Part shown: piece after piece, positions 46,318 to 59,200 of the stretch | How positions within the stretch are numbered: position 1 is the stretch's first letter | Layout: each line of letters starts with the position of its first letter | Assembly: GCA_028583405.1 (NCBI GenBank) | Contig: CM053256.1 | Coordinates: 23,471,325-23,535,324 of the forward strand | Direction: 5' to 3' | Length of the DNA stretch: 64,000 nt | Origin: Pogonophryne albipinna | Lineage: Eukaryota > Chordata > Actinopteri > Perciformes > Artedidraconidae | Program-made: the position numbers and the translations under genes | The notes under the pieces: generated by a model | The model's database searches: none | What the model saw: only the letters and a program-made list of their open reading frames with translations | What the model was told of the DNA's origin: nothing

Positions 46318-48379
46318 TACGGAGCCCTGGAGCGTTCATAGAGAAAAATAAATAAAACGTGGCCACGTTTTACTTTCTCGTGCGCACGCTTTAGTAACTC
46401 GTGCGCACGAGTTATTAAAGCGTGGGCACGAGTTACTAAAGCGTGCGCACGAGTTACTAAAGCGTGCGCACGAGTTACTAAAGCGTGCGCACGAGTTAAT
46501 AAAGCGTGCGCACGAGTTACTAAAGCGTGCGCACGAGTTAATAAAGCATGGCCTCGTTTTGTGTGTGTGTGTGTGTGTGCGTGTGTGTGTGCGCGCGCGC
46601 GTGGGCATGGGCATTTGTTTATGATAGTATCGTTCGTTCCGGTGCACTCCGGCAGGACTATAGCACATCAAGATTAAGATTAAACGAATTTCTTTCACTT
46701 GGGAATACACATATAACTATGGAGAACCAGATTTGTGTAAATTATTGTTCGTGGTAATTTTAAAACAAATGCCGGTGGTGTCGGACACACACAAACACAC
46801 CGGACACGCACACACATCATGCGCCCCGGTGACAGGACATCTCCTTCATAAAACGAGGGGGAATACTCTGGTAGTTCGATGTGTGTAGAGGTGTGTGTGG
46901 TTAAACGTAGCAGCCTCGATCTCTATTCAGCGGTTCTAATGAAGGGAAACGCAGTGAAGTAAACAGTAAAAGGCACAGCTCTTTGCAGCTGGTGCTGCTC
47001 TTCTCAGATTCTGCTGGGTTACACGTTACTGCCTCCGGTGCCCTGTACGACGAAGCCAGTTCAACAGACCCTGGATATGTTTGATTTACCCGGCTTAACT
47101 AACCCTAACAAACGCGATGTCGCTAAGCGGTCCTACGAAGCTGGTTATCAACTCAGCAAATCAACCAGGGTTTCTCTGTCCGGCTGAGAGCGCGTTCACG
47201 TGAAAGGGACGGGTTAGGACGAGTTACTAAAGCGTGCGCACGAGTTACTAAAGCGTGCGCACGAGTTACTAAAGCGTGGCCTCGTTTTATTTAAATTGAG
47301 GGATTCCTGTCCGTGACTCACAGTATCTGCTGCCCACAGCTGTTTTATAGAAGGAAAACCTCCTTCACTTTATGAAATCTCTGCGGCACCAGTGGCCTGT
47401 ACTACGAAGCAGGATTAGCTATTTACACTATTCATTCATGAAGTATGACGCTGCGCTGTCAGCACGCGTCTCCATGTTTGTGATTGGTCAAATGTTGGTA
47501 ACCCCGTCCCTTTCACGTGAACGCGCTCTCAGCCGGACAGAGAAACCCTGGTTGATTTGCTGAGTTGATAACCAGCTTCGTAGGACCGCTTAGCGACATC
47601 GCGTTTGTTAGGGTTAGTTAAGCCGGGTAAATCAAACATATCCAGGGTCTGTTGAACTGGCTTCGTCGTACAGGGCACTGGAGGCAGTAACGTGTAACCC
47701 AGCAGAATCTGAGAAGAGCAGCACCAGCTGCAAAGAGCTGTGCCTTTTACTGTTTACTTCACTGCGTTTCCCTTCATTAGAACCGCTGAATAGAGATCGA
47801 GGCTGCTACGTTTAACCACACACACCTCTACACACATCGAACTACCAGAGTATTCCCCCTCGTTTTATGAAGGAGATGTCCTGTCACCGGGGCGCATGAT
47901 GTGTGTGCGTGTCCGGTGTGTTTGTGTGTGTCCGACACCACCGGCATTTGTTTTAAAATTACCACGAACAATAATTTACACAAATCTGGTTCTCCATAGT
48001 TATATGTGTATTCCCAAGTGAAAGAAATTCGTTTAATCTTAATCTTGATGTGCTATAGTCCTGCCGGAGTGCACCGGAACGAACGATACTATCATAAACA
48101 AATGCCCATGCCCACGCGCGCGCGCACACACACACGCACACACACACACACACACACAAAACGAGGCCATGCTTTATTAACTCGTGCGCACGCTTTAGTA
48201 ACTCGTGCGCACGCTTTATTAACTCGTGCGCACGCTTTAGTAACTCGTGCGCACGCTTTAATAACTCGTGCGCACGCTTTAGTAACTCGTGCGCACGAGT
48301 TACCAAAGCGTGCGCACGAGAAAGTAAAACGTGGCCACGTTTTATTTATTTTTCTCTATGAACCCTCCAGGGCTCCGTA
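46318..48379. mobile_element. 2.06-kb near-perfect palindromic (foldback) element
   Basis: The left arm 46318-47213 and right arm 47503-48379 are inverted copies (about 0.88-0.90 kb each) with very few differences; the spacer is 47214-47502. The termini TACGGAGCCCTGGA and complement are flanked by GAAAGC (46312-46317, 48380-48385), a likely 6-bp duplication. Each arm contains, from the outside in, an AAAACGTGGCCACGTTTT palindrome, a 21-bp minisatellite, a GT/GC run and about 550 bp of unique sequence. The spacer contains three more 21-bp units. No coding capacity is recognised. Confidence 0.88.
46376..46550. repeat. 21-bp minisatellite (GCGTGCGCACGAGTTACTAAA), left arm; matching arrays at 47218-47285 and 48175-48320
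   Basis: A 21-bp unit with a perfectly palindromic core CGTGCGCACG is repeated about seven times in each arm and about three times in the spacer. Orientation flips at the outermost unit. It is followed by (GT)n and (GC)n tracts (46559-46602, complement 48117-48158), which can adopt Z-DNA. Confidence 0.92.
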
Positions 48380-48385
48380 GAAAGC

Positions 48386-49433
48386 AGTGTACTGTCCAAA
48401 AAACTTTTAAATTGACACTTCCTTTGTCCATTAAGGGTAGAAAGACAAAGAGTGCCTGCAATTCCTCAAGGCTGCTGGGTGTCTGCGTCTGTCTGTGTTT
48501 AAAACAGCAGCCAGTAATGTGTAGTAGCTCCTTCTGCTCAGCGGGCTTGAAACAAATGGGTTATTTAGAGCCTATACTTCATTTGCACTTGTGGCGAAAG
48601 GGCAGAAAGGAAATGAGAACCCCTTGACGGTTCAGCGTTGGATGTATTTAATTAGGCAATTTACTCTGTGCTTTGCTGCCTCAGTGGGCACAATACTTCT
48701 TTGTATTTTTAAAAGTAATTGTCACTTGCAGCATCAGCATTCAGCCGATTCAGGCATGCAGTCAGGAGCAGAAAGAAATTGTCCCTATGTTTCTATTAAG
48801 AGATTGTAAAAATAGAAATGCAGGCACATTATTATGCTGCAATGCTGGTCAGAGATAACCTATGGGCACTGGATGCCAGATTCACAAACCATTAAGCAGG
48901 GATGTGGGCAGCAGAATGGTCTCCTCTCGATTTCCAGGAAAAGCTAAAGCTGAAATAAGTCACAGTAATTTACACATTAAAAATATTTTCAGTAAAATGT
49001 ATATAATAATACATTGTATTCATGAAGCGCTTTATCAGGTGCTCAAAGACCCTTTACAGAGGTAAAGAAAATAAGATATGATAAAAAGTCTAATTAAAAT
49101 CAAGCAATAAAACCACGTGTATCACAAGGACATGGCATCACACAGTAAATGCTAGTCTAAAAAGGTGAGTTTTGGTCAGTGTTTTGAAGGTGGGGAGGTC
49201 AGTACAGTCTCTGATTTGTGGGACTGAGTTCCAGAGGGTGGGGGCAGCGAGGAAAAATGTTGCTCAAATTCATCTTTAGAGAAACATGAAGGTGTTATAT
49301 ACAATATTCAATGGGAATGTTCAATGGTTGGTTATTTCGTGGCACTCGAGGAAAAGACAGTGTATTACTAAAGTCATCAGGATACATCATCTGGGAATCT
49401 TGAATGTTCTGCCAATGCACATAGATATTAAGA
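48386..49433. other. intergenic DNA with a dispersed repeat fragment
   Basis: 48990-49265 contains GCGCTTTATCAGGTGCTCAA and GGTGAGTTTTGGTCAGTGTT, then GGACTGAGTTCCAGAGGGTG. I recognise these as parts of a common teleost interspersed repeat. Nothing else is supported. Confidence 0.45.
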
Positions 49434-49468
49434 TACAGTGCATCCGGAAAGTATTCATACCCCTTCAT

Positions 49469-50880
49469 TTCATTTCATACCTTTATTTAACCAGATGGGT
49501 CCCATTGAGATCATAGATCTCTTTTTCAAGGGAGACCTGCAGCATATAGGTTCCACATGAAACATAAAACAATAAAGGACATCATACATTATATATACAG
49601 GATACATTTACAAGTGCCCATAGTATCAACGAGCATTTCATTTAGCCTAGCTTTAAAAACATGCAGAGGAATGAGATTGCTCAGTTTCAATTCTTGCTGA
49701 AGATTGTTCCAAGCAAGTGGAGCTGCGCACATAAAAGCTGTCTTACCTAAGACAGTCCTTGCTCTTGGCACATCTAACAATACGACATCATGCAATCTCA
49801 GACAATAGCTGCTTGCAACTCTCTGTGTTATCAGAGAGCAAATATAATACGGGAGTTTACCCAACAAAGCTTTATAAATAAATGTGTACCAATGACTGAG
49901 CCTCTTTACAGTAAGTGATGGCAAACCTGCCTTGGCATACAGGGTACAGTGATGCGTAAGTGCTTTACAATTTGTGACAAATCTCAGTGCGCTGTGATAG
50001 GCGGCATCTAACTTGTTCAGGCAATAGGCAGGTGCATTCATATATAACAAATCACCATAGTCCAGCACAGGTAAAAAGGTCACAGTGACTAGCCTTTTCC
50101 TGGCCTCAAGCGAGAAACAGGACTTGTTTCTGAAAAAGAAACCTAGTCTAACCCTCAGCTTTATAAGCAGGTTATTCACCTGAAGTTTAAAAGCGAGACA
50201 ATCATCAAGCCAGATACCCAGGTATTTATAACAGGTAACTACTTCTAGTACTTGTCCTTGCATAGTAACAATATCCAAAACAGGCTCTGGTGTCTTTTTA
50301 GCTTTTGAAAATAGCATTACCTTGGTTTTATCAACATTTAAAAGAAGCTTAAGTTCAGCAAGCTGAGTCTGAATAATGTTAAAAACAGCCTGTAATTTAA
50401 CACCAGCCTCTTTAATGGAGGGACCTGCACAATACATCACGGTATCGTCCGCATAAAAATGTAAAGTAGCTTCATCCACATTCTCACCTAAAAGGTTGAT
50501 ATATATAGAGAATAAAAGTGGACCTAAAACAGAACCTTGAGGAACACCATTAGCAATGTTTAACCACTCAGAAGACAGCCCATCAAAGTGAACACATTGG
50601 GACCTTTCAGAGAGGTAGTTCACAAACCACCCCACTGCATGGCTGGATATGCCAATACTGAGTAGCCTCTGCTTTAAGATGCGATGATCGACGGTATCAA
50701 ACGCTTTGGAAAGGTCAATAAATAGAGCTGCACAACTCTGCTTATTATCTAAAATACTCGTAATGTCATTCACCACTTTCATTGTCGTAGTGATGGTGCT
50801 ATGTTGCTTTCTGAAACCTGACTGATGTTTAGACAGGATATAATTTTTACATAAAAACTCCTTTACTTGTTCACTCACCC
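49469..50880 (-). mobile_element. 5'-truncated LINE (L2/CR1-like group) inserted in the Tc1 element
   Basis: The minus-strand non-LTR element ends at its 3' side with GGTTAAATAAAGG and a short GAAAT repeat (49469-49500), a tail common to teleost L2-type LINEs. It is truncated upstream at about 50880, where Tc1 sequence resumes. The insertion site lies some 33 bp inside the Tc1 left end. Confidence 0.88.
49589..50878 (-). pseudogene. LINE reverse transcriptase, open but 5'-truncated (about 429 codons)
   Basis: The frame is open from the truncation point to the stop at 49589. It contains QSGFRKQHSTITTTMKVVND, ALFIDLSKAFDTVDHRIL (first catalytic Asp), NGVPQGSVLGPLLFSIYIN and the LHFYADDTVMYC catalytic box, followed by the thumb (CYKYLGIWLDD, LPVLDYGDLLY) and a C-terminal tail with CAAPLAWNNLQ. 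There is no ATG at its start, because the endonuclease and N-terminal RT were lost on insertion. The uninterrupted frame suggests a fairly young copy. Confidence 0.93.
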
Positions 50881-51060
50881 TGAACTTTTTTCACATTTTG
50901 TTATGTTAGAGCTTTATTTCTAAATGGATTAAATTCATTTTTGTTCTCAATATCCCACAAACAATACCCCATAATGACAAAGCGAAAACGTTGTTAAAGA
51001 ATTTATTGCAAACGTGTTAAAAATAATTAAATGAAATATCACATGTACATACTGTAAGTA

Positions 51061-51411
51061 TACCTGCTCCAGAGCGCTCTGGACCTCAGACTGGGGCAAA
51101 GGTTCACCTTTCAACAGGACAACGACCCAAAGCACACAGCCACGATAACAAAGGAGTGGCTTCAGGACAAGTCTGTGAATGTCCTCGAGTGGCCCAGCCA
51201 GAGCCCAGACTTTACCCCGATTGAACGTCTCTGGAGAAATTGGAAAATGGCTGTGCACCGACGCTCCCCATCCAACCTGATGGAGCTTGAGACAATCTGC
51301 AACAAGGAATGGGAGAAACTGCCTAAAGAAAGGTGTGCCAAGCGTGTAGCATCATACTCAAGAAGACTTGAGGCTGTAATTGCTGCCAAAGGTGCTTCAA
51401 CAAAGTATTGA
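51061..51411 (+). pseudogene. Tc1 transposase, C-terminal DDE fragment
   Basis: In frame from about 51061 the peptide contains RFTFQQDNDPKHTATITKEW, then NVLEWPSQSPDFTPIERLWR and AVHRRSPSNLMELETICNKE, ending at TGA about 51409. QQDNDPKHT holds the second catalytic Asp and PIERLW the final Glu of the DD34E triad. The first Asp and the paired HTH DNA-binding domains are absent, so it is inactive. Confidence 0.95.
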
Positions 51412-51615
51412 GTAAAAGGTGTGAATACTTATGCACATGTGATATTTGAGTGTTTTGTTTTTAATTAATTTACAACAAATATTTTAAAACCTTTTCCACT
51501 TGGTCATTATGGGGTATTGTGTCTCGAATGTTGATAAAAAAAAAATGAATTTAATCCATTTTGAAATATGGCTGTAAAAAGTGAAGGGTTATGAATACCT
51601 CCCGGATGCACTGTA

Positions 51616-54600
51616 AGTCCCCAGATAATTTAAAGAGCTTTGACCTAGCAAATGACAAAAAGTACCCGTCTCCAAAAGTTAGGGTTATAATCCAAAATCG
51701 GTTGTGTACCTGCTTCAATTGAGTAGCCAAGTGGCAGAGTAAAAATCCATAACATTTAATATGTGAATTAATGTCTTCTTATTAAAAGAAAATATATGTG
51801 TATGCTTTTGCTACACTGGTCGGTTCAGCTGATCGCTTTTTGTATGTTTGGACCCAAAGGATACACAAATATATTTTTTGTTTTCCGAGCTGGAAGAGTT
51901 TGGGAACCCCTGAGCTAAAAAATAAAGTTCAACCTCTGAGGACCATGACCATGTGTTGCAAATTCAATGAACTCCATTTGGTAATTTTGGAGGCATTTCA
52001 CTCAGAACAAAAAATATCAACGTTGTGGTGGCGCTATTGGATATATCAGGGGATCACAACAGTCAATATGATTCATCTTCTGGGAACCATGAATGTCTGT
52101 GTTAAATGTGGCAGTACATTGAATAGTTGTTGAGATATTTTAGTTCAAAACCAAACAAGACCGAGATGGCCAACCAATTCAAACCACTAATGTGTAAGAA
52201 GTACTTTGACAGTGTAAGAGCTACTTGACCAGCCGTATCATGGTGAAATGTAGAATGTGAAAAGTTTTTTAACCATACATTTTCGCAATGATTGTTGCTA
52301 CCACACATGTTACATAAATACCATCAATTGTTGGCACACACAAATAAACCCACAACTAGACAAACATCACCTAGCTACAAAAGCTGTAATTACACTCCAG
52401 TGGAGGATGGACTGCTGTGCCCTGGGGCTGAAGTACCTCTAAAAAAAGCTTTCATCAAGAGCCAACTCAAGAACAATGTTCCACATATCAACCAAGAGTG
52501 CTCTACGGTAGATGAAAAAAAGAAAACAGTCGATTATTTTAAAGAAAATACAGTTTAATCTGTTTAGTTGAGAATGGTAAGAAAAAAAAGAAAAAAGCTT
52601 ATGAATGGACAAACACATACAAGCCACTATGATACATCCGGAATAAACATTATAAACTACACAGAGATATAATTATATATTCTATGGAAAACTATTTTGA
52701 TGATGTCATTCCCTGCTGGTTTAGCAATTACTGGATATGGGTGAACATTAAGAAGCCTGTTTCAACATGAATCCGTTTGCAGTTGATGACACACTACCAT
52801 GTTGATGGAAGCAGCCAGAAATCACAGCTTGACTTGACTACACAAGCTACTCTCGCTGCATGTACTTCTGTAGTAATCGTTTTCTCATACTTTCTGGAAA
52901 GCTGTGCAGAATGTCACTTTAACATATGCAGACATTACAGTACATGTTCACAGAAGTTCCTCTCACAGCTGCCTTCAAAGTCCTTTTGAAGTCTCCAAGA
53001 GTGAGGAGTAGATTCTTGACCTCCTGTCATTTGCCCTTTGACATCACAGTCTCAGGTATGCCACCTAAGAAAAAGACAAAAAAAGAGGCAGGAAAGGTTA
53101 AAAAAAACATGTGGATAAAAGTAATGGGTTTGGATACCCGTATTTTTCTTGTTGCAACGAGGAAAGTAACACAAAGTGCATATGTAATACTTTATTTAGT
53201 TAAAAGGGAATCCGAGTGGAAAGCAAAGTGTGCCTTGTGAATAAGCATCTATAAACTGCAAATTACTTGCATTTGGACATCGGATTTCAAAGTCGCTGCT
53301 ACAGCTGCAAAACAGCTGCAAAACAGCAATGGCTAGCTTTCAGATGGCTGTCCAAGGGAAGAAGCTAAGAGGTTTATGTGGTCGGAAGAGATGTTACCAC
53401 TATCAACTGTTGTGTCTCTATTCATTCGTAAGCTCATCAATAAAACCCTATGCATTTATGAACTGTTCTGATTAGTTTAAATACTTGTTTCTAAAGATAA
53501 CATTGGATTTAATACTACATCTTCCTCTTCCACAACGCCATGACGCTCCTCATCTTTGTAATGTCTCAGTCCTCAGTCCAACATTTCCAAGTTTATTGCT
53601 TTAAGATAAATGCTATCAATGTCAAATATCACAGCCTGCTTTTGACTTATGAGCATTCTATCAATAGTTGTTGGGATTTGACCTTTCAAAATCAACCATT
53701 TTACGGCGGTCAAAAAACAGTTTGCTCTTCCACTTGCTGTGCCCTTAAAAAGGGAGGAAAGCTAAAACTAACTGGTCGTTCTAGCAGCAAAAAAAACATT
53801 TAATCTGTCATTGTGCCTACAGAGTGGTATAATCTTTGTACTCTACCGACCTTTCAGTGGGTAACAAGTTGGTGTATAATTGCAGTAGCACTGTAATGTA
53901 ACACTTAAAAATTAATGTTACCCAAAACTGCATGTTATAATCGAGAATCAAATAAAAATAGATTAACTTTAGCAAAAACCTCCAGTTTGTGCTGCAAAAT
54001 GAGGATTTTCGTTCCCCAAAGCACAGATGTACTGGGTCTCTACGGTCTACGTATCTGCCCAGAAACACATTATCGGCAATTACTGTCTTCAAACAACTGA
54101 ACACCACAGGTGGTAGAGATCTAATCAATTTCAAAAACACGGATGCAGATAAACAAAGCTCAGAAAACAAATAAGCTCAGCCCTACCCTCCATCTCTCTC
54201 TTTCCCTCCATCTGCTATTCCTGGACACTTGCCTGCTGCAGACAATGGTTGCACTCCACTGAGAGCTCTATATTGGGATGATGGATGAGGGCATTTGCTT
54301 CACTTAGGGCCCCGAATCCTCCGTCCCCGTGCCAATGTCGTCTCACCACTCAAGCGCATCAATGGTAATTCATACAAATGATAACAAACGGCAACTAGAG
54401 GTGAACTCTGAGTCCCATAACAAGACAAAGTGAGATAAGGACCGAGAGCAATGAGTGAGTAGATGGAGGAGATAAACTGGCTTGTGATTGGACGATCGCT
54501 TGACTGAAGATGGGAGAATGGAGCTGGGGAAATTGGGTTTGGAGCTGAACCTTTACTAAAGCTATAGCTGTGGCTGCACTGGGGAGCCCAACATTGTGAA

Positions 54601-55115
54601 TAAAAAAGTGGACTATTGTATACTGTATATTGGCAATACAAATAAAACAAGAAAATGAAAAAAGGAGCATTAGCAACACTTGGTTGTGAAAAATAAGTAT
54701 TGGCACTGATGAAAAGTTCCACAGAAAATGAAACCGAGGCAATACAAAAATGTTATATTATTTTTATTTTTTAAATGTGATGTCTTTTTAAGTGATGCTG
54801 TTTGTCAGTTTCAAATGTCAGTTACTGTTTTGTTGTTTTACTGGTTAGAGCGAAGGGAGCAAAGAGACTGTGATTTACATACAATCTGTATCCTAAGGAC
54901 ACAAAGTCACTCTTCTGGAAAAATAATATAACAAAGCATCCAGGCATGACCACACACCCACGGCAATGTCTACCGAAGGTTCACCTGAAACTCAAACACT
55001 GCAAATAGGTTAAGTCTGTTCCCTTTGTGGTTGTTTTGTCAGAAAATTGGGCTAGGTAAACGTGAACTTTTATGACCTTTGCTGTTCTGGGAGGGGTCCG
55101 CTGAAACAACTGCTA
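51616..55115. other. intergenic DNA, no gene supported
   Basis: AT-rich sequence. A 104-codon open frame at 52926-53240 includes MPPKKKTKKEAGKVKK, a lysine-rich stretch. I do not recognise a family for it and do not call it. Confidence 0.4.
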
Positions 55116-55123
55116 ACGGTAGC

Positions 55124-55406
55124 CAGGGCCAGTTTTTGGCATAGGCGACATAGGCGGTCGCCTAGGGCGCCAGATCTGGGGGGGCGCTGCGCTGGTAGTT
55201 CTGGGAGGGAGCACAACATTTTTGACTGTTTGGCTCATCCTAATTTTCAGCCTTGATGTAACAACATTCATAATTAAGTCAAGGTAACACCCTTTTCACC
55301 CCGGTTACACTTTTCATTTGCCCTGTACGATGGGCGCTGTAAGTGATGAAAGTGTGGGATGTTGACTTATCAGGCACCCGCAGCTCACAGCCAAAGTGCG
55401 AGCGAG

Positions 55407-55446
<40 letters not shown>

Positions 55447-56145
55447 GGCGCGCATCGGTACCGCTGATTGTTGTTGGATTGAGGCTGATAATGACAGCTC
55501 AGTGAGCTAAAGGACTCTGAGTGTTTAGATGGTTCACTCTAGTCTAAGTTACCTCAGTGGGTCTCAAACGGTTTGGTCACAATTTATGTAAACAAATATT
55601 TCCAAGGCACTCCTTTATAATTATTAGGATAAATAAAAACAGGTGTGAAATCATTCCATTGTATACTATAGGACAGTAAACCAAACATGTCCTTTAAAAC
55701 TGGAGATATTAAAAAAATGTTAACTAGGTAAAATAAGGTATAAATGAACAACAAAAATAAAATACGTTACATTTATTTGTTATTGGCTATGGAAGGTTAT
55801 TGGTTATGTTCACATACTTATTTGATTATTAAAATGTAAACCGATCTTTTTCATATGGGTGTTTAAAGTTGTACCCCCTAGATCTAGTCTCTAGTAATTC
55901 TGCTCATAGTGCACCAGATTGAAGCATTTTACTTTAAAATGTTAAAACAAATCTTTCCGGGGGGGCATACCCCCGGAACCCCATAGAGGATGTGACGTTC
56001 ACACCCAATTAAAACATGTTCATACAATAATGAATACATTAGAAACCTTTATGTATATAACCAACATGTCGATACGTTTCAGTTTTTGTAGTGTATTGGT
56101 CTTTTGTAGAGATTTTTCATTTATTATTTATAAATTCTATTGTGT

Positions 56146-56180
<35 letters not shown>

Positions 56181-56228
56181 CGAATCATAACCTCGCCTAG
56201 GGCACCAAAATGTCTAGAACCGGCCCTG
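55124..56228. mobile_element. non-autonomous hAT transposon (CAGGGCCRGTT termini)
   Basis: The inverted ends CAGGGCCAGTTTTTGG and (complement of the right end) CAGGGCCGGTTCTAGAC are flanked by a perfect 8-bp duplication ACGGTAGC (55116-55123, 56229-56236). Subterminal CGCCTAGGGCGCC/CGCCTAGGGCACC blocks appear at both ends. The interior contains (GA)n at 55408-55440 and a poly-G run at about 56151-56177. No transposase. Confidence 0.93.
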
Positions 56229-56236
56229 ACGGTAGC

Positions 56237-59200
56237 TAATATATGACAGCCAGTTGATGGGCTCCATGTAAAAATACAAAAAACAGTAGCAGAGAGAGAC
56301 AAGACTTCTGATTGAAGAAATGTGTTTTAAAGACCTTTAAAACAGCTTTGATATATTATATTTAGCAAGTGGTGGTATGTTCAGGACACTGTACCTATGT
56401 ACAGTATGTCTACAACGTTAAATGTAAAGTCCAAGAGGCACACCAGCTGGCAAGAGCCTGACTCAAAGACACATAGCAAGCAACGGGATCAGAAGACTTC
56501 TTCTAATGTGCTCCTGGTGAGTACATTTGACTTTTTAGGATTTAACTGTTTATATTATCTGAAACTGCACAAAAAGGTTCTCAGGTAGTTAGTGTTTAAC
56601 CGTGTTAGAATGACATGAAGTTCTTTAAACTGGTAGGAACTTGACGCTAATATGCTTAAGGGTGTTCTTTGATCTCATTTGAGCTTTAGCACAGTGACAT
56701 CTAAAAACACTTAAAGGTAATTTAGCTGTAGCAAGATATAACCTTTGATTTTATTTTCCATCTATACACAATAGCTCTTTAGTCAAAGAAGAGAGGGGCT
56801 TAACAGAACAGGTTCTGAGACAATGGCAAGAGGAAGAGAAGACATGAGAAAGTCTTTGAAACAACAGTCTTTGATGCTCCGTGACAGGAACTGTCATCAT
56901 AATACTTCAAACTTGGCAAGCAGCATGGAGATAGTTAGACCGACAGCAAGAGGTGTGAAAACCAGACAAAAGAAATAAGTCGCTGCTGCTGTGGTGCCGT
57001 AGTACTTCCTTCAGGAAAAGTCTGGCGGTTTAAGCAGGGACAGACCGCGATAAATTCCTGGCAAAGTGAACAAAGCAACTGACCCATATAATGATGCATT
57101 TACATCTTTATGATCCTTACGTGTCTCCACCCCACCCTAAGGACATGGTCCAAATTCAAAACAAAAGAACCATAACAACTTCTCCCAGGTCAGGGACACA
57201 CAGACTAATTACTGCCTTTTGAGGATTCAACACTTTCTGCTCCCGCTTCAGTTTACCTCGAGAAGTCAGTAGTGCAGCAGTCATCACCTTATAATTATTA
57301 GCTTAATGATGACCTGTTGAGTAAATAATGAACAGCTTTCTTTTAGCTGCCATACAACATATTCTAATGTGGCTAATTAGGAGAGGAGGGAGGGAACAAA
57401 AACTAGAACTCATTCTAACAATATGCACCTCCTCACATTTGTTTACTGCACCCTTAGGATAGAATCCGGCCCCGAGCTCAACTTATTTGAAACAAAAGCA
57501 ATAATGATTTTATTCACGTAATTGTGTTTAGAAGGATCCCCAATTAGCAATTATTGTTAAGCTGATCTGTAGTAACTTTATTGTCACAATAAAGTGTAAG
57601 GTACCAATAGGATGATTGCACAGGAGACAAATTCCTCTTACCCAAGTCACAACTTAAAGACGTGTCACCAATGTGATAAACTAATTCTCAAGCTAGCAAA
57701 GAAGTAATAAAATGTGTTGAAAGTAATGCAAAAGCAGTACAAAAGTAAGCTTATGAGAAACAGTTGGAATAAATAACTCAAAACATGAATACGTAAACTG
57801 TTGGAAAAATAAACTAAAGAGATACGGTTGAAATAGCTAAGCGTAATAAGTAAGTACAGATGAAATAATTAGCTTAAGAGAAAAAGATGACAAGATTAGC
57901 TTAAAGTTATTTGTGTTCTGTTGAATTAATAAGATAAAGAGTTCAAATAGTTATCAGGAAGTTATGTGTTAAAAGAAGTTGGCTAAAAGCAGTACAGAAA
58001 GAGTTAAGAAGTTGGCGAAACCGTTGATATAATTAGAGTTGAAACAGTTATTAGTAGATAAACAGATTCAGTCAAATACATCTCTAAAGCAACTGAAACA
58101 AACATAATTTGAACCTGATGGATTCAAAGATTCAAAAGGTTCATACAACCCATAACCCCAAAACTTGGGATATGGGTTTCTTAACAATGCAATTACAAGA
58201 CGTAACAAAAAAAAACAACAATAAAAATAGTGCAAGCTCAGGCATTAAGCAGTCTTATGGCCCATCTCTGAGTCTGGTGGTTTTAGTCCCGATGCTGTGG
58301 TACCAGACGGCAGCAGACAGAACAGTTTGTTGCTGGGGTTGGATGGTGTCAACGAAGGGTTACTTGAGATAATTGCAAAGAGATGTAGGGTTACACAGGC
58401 AAAAAAGGCTGGTAACAACTTTAGACATTAATCGACATCTAGTACAAATATCATCCCATACACAACCAATGCAGTTGCAGTATTAATTCATTTAATTATT
58501 TATTATTATTATTATTTAGTCTTTAGTCATTTATTTGGACAAATTGCAGCAGCTCTAGGTGGGAAGCTGTGCGGACAGCAGAAAGACTGACGCGCCGTTG
58601 AATCGATACATCTCAGTTCTTCTTGTAAAACGCAGGAGCAGTTTTGGGATCTGTTTCTGTCTAACCTACATGCCGACTCTGTGGGAGTCAGGAGGAGATT
58701 AATGAGGAAGGGGGAGAGGAGGAGGGAGGTGTTGTTGTCGGTTCGCCGGCTAAAAAGTGACACTCGAAGCTTGAGCCACTTTACACCCCATTACACAGGC
58801 AGGCCCAGGGACGAGGGCGGGGAACAACAGCAGCCCAGACAACAGTACACATTCCACATGCTGAATAATAACAGGCTGGGTTAGGGTGCAGGCTTTGATC
58901 TACTCTCAGGGATAAAATTGTCCAAAGAACACACACATATGCACACACACAATTCAAAGAGTTACCTCTAAACTTTGGGTTAGGGCTGGGTTGGGCTGGG
59001 TACTTATTGTTTGTGCTGATAAAAAGTGTAAGCAATCTTTTATTGTAAAAGTTGTGACACAGATTGGGTTCATACAGTATGTACATTTGAACAGAGTATG
59101 AATGGATATAACTTTATTTATAACTTTAATTTATCATGGAATCGGACGTCATTTTTTTGCCTAGGAAACAGTATACTGCAGCTGTTGAAGTTGTCACAAC

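Larger units (their letters stand above)
49436..51613 (+). mobile_element. Tc1/mariner-type transposon split by a LINE insertion
   Basis: The termini CAGTGCATCCGGAAAGTATT and complementary GGATGCACTG sit in TA dinucleotides (49434-49435 and 51614-51615), the Tc1 target. The TIR sequence is one of the common fish Tc1 ends. The transposase N-terminus is missing, the C-terminal DDE part remains (51061-51411), and about 1.4 kb of minus-strand LINE (about 49469-50880) is inserted near the left TIR. Confidence 0.93.

Noticed and set aside
52926..53240. 104-codon frame with a lysine-rich MPPKKKTKKEAGKVKK segment
   Set aside because: No recognised family, splice context unclear, and the upstream part looks random.
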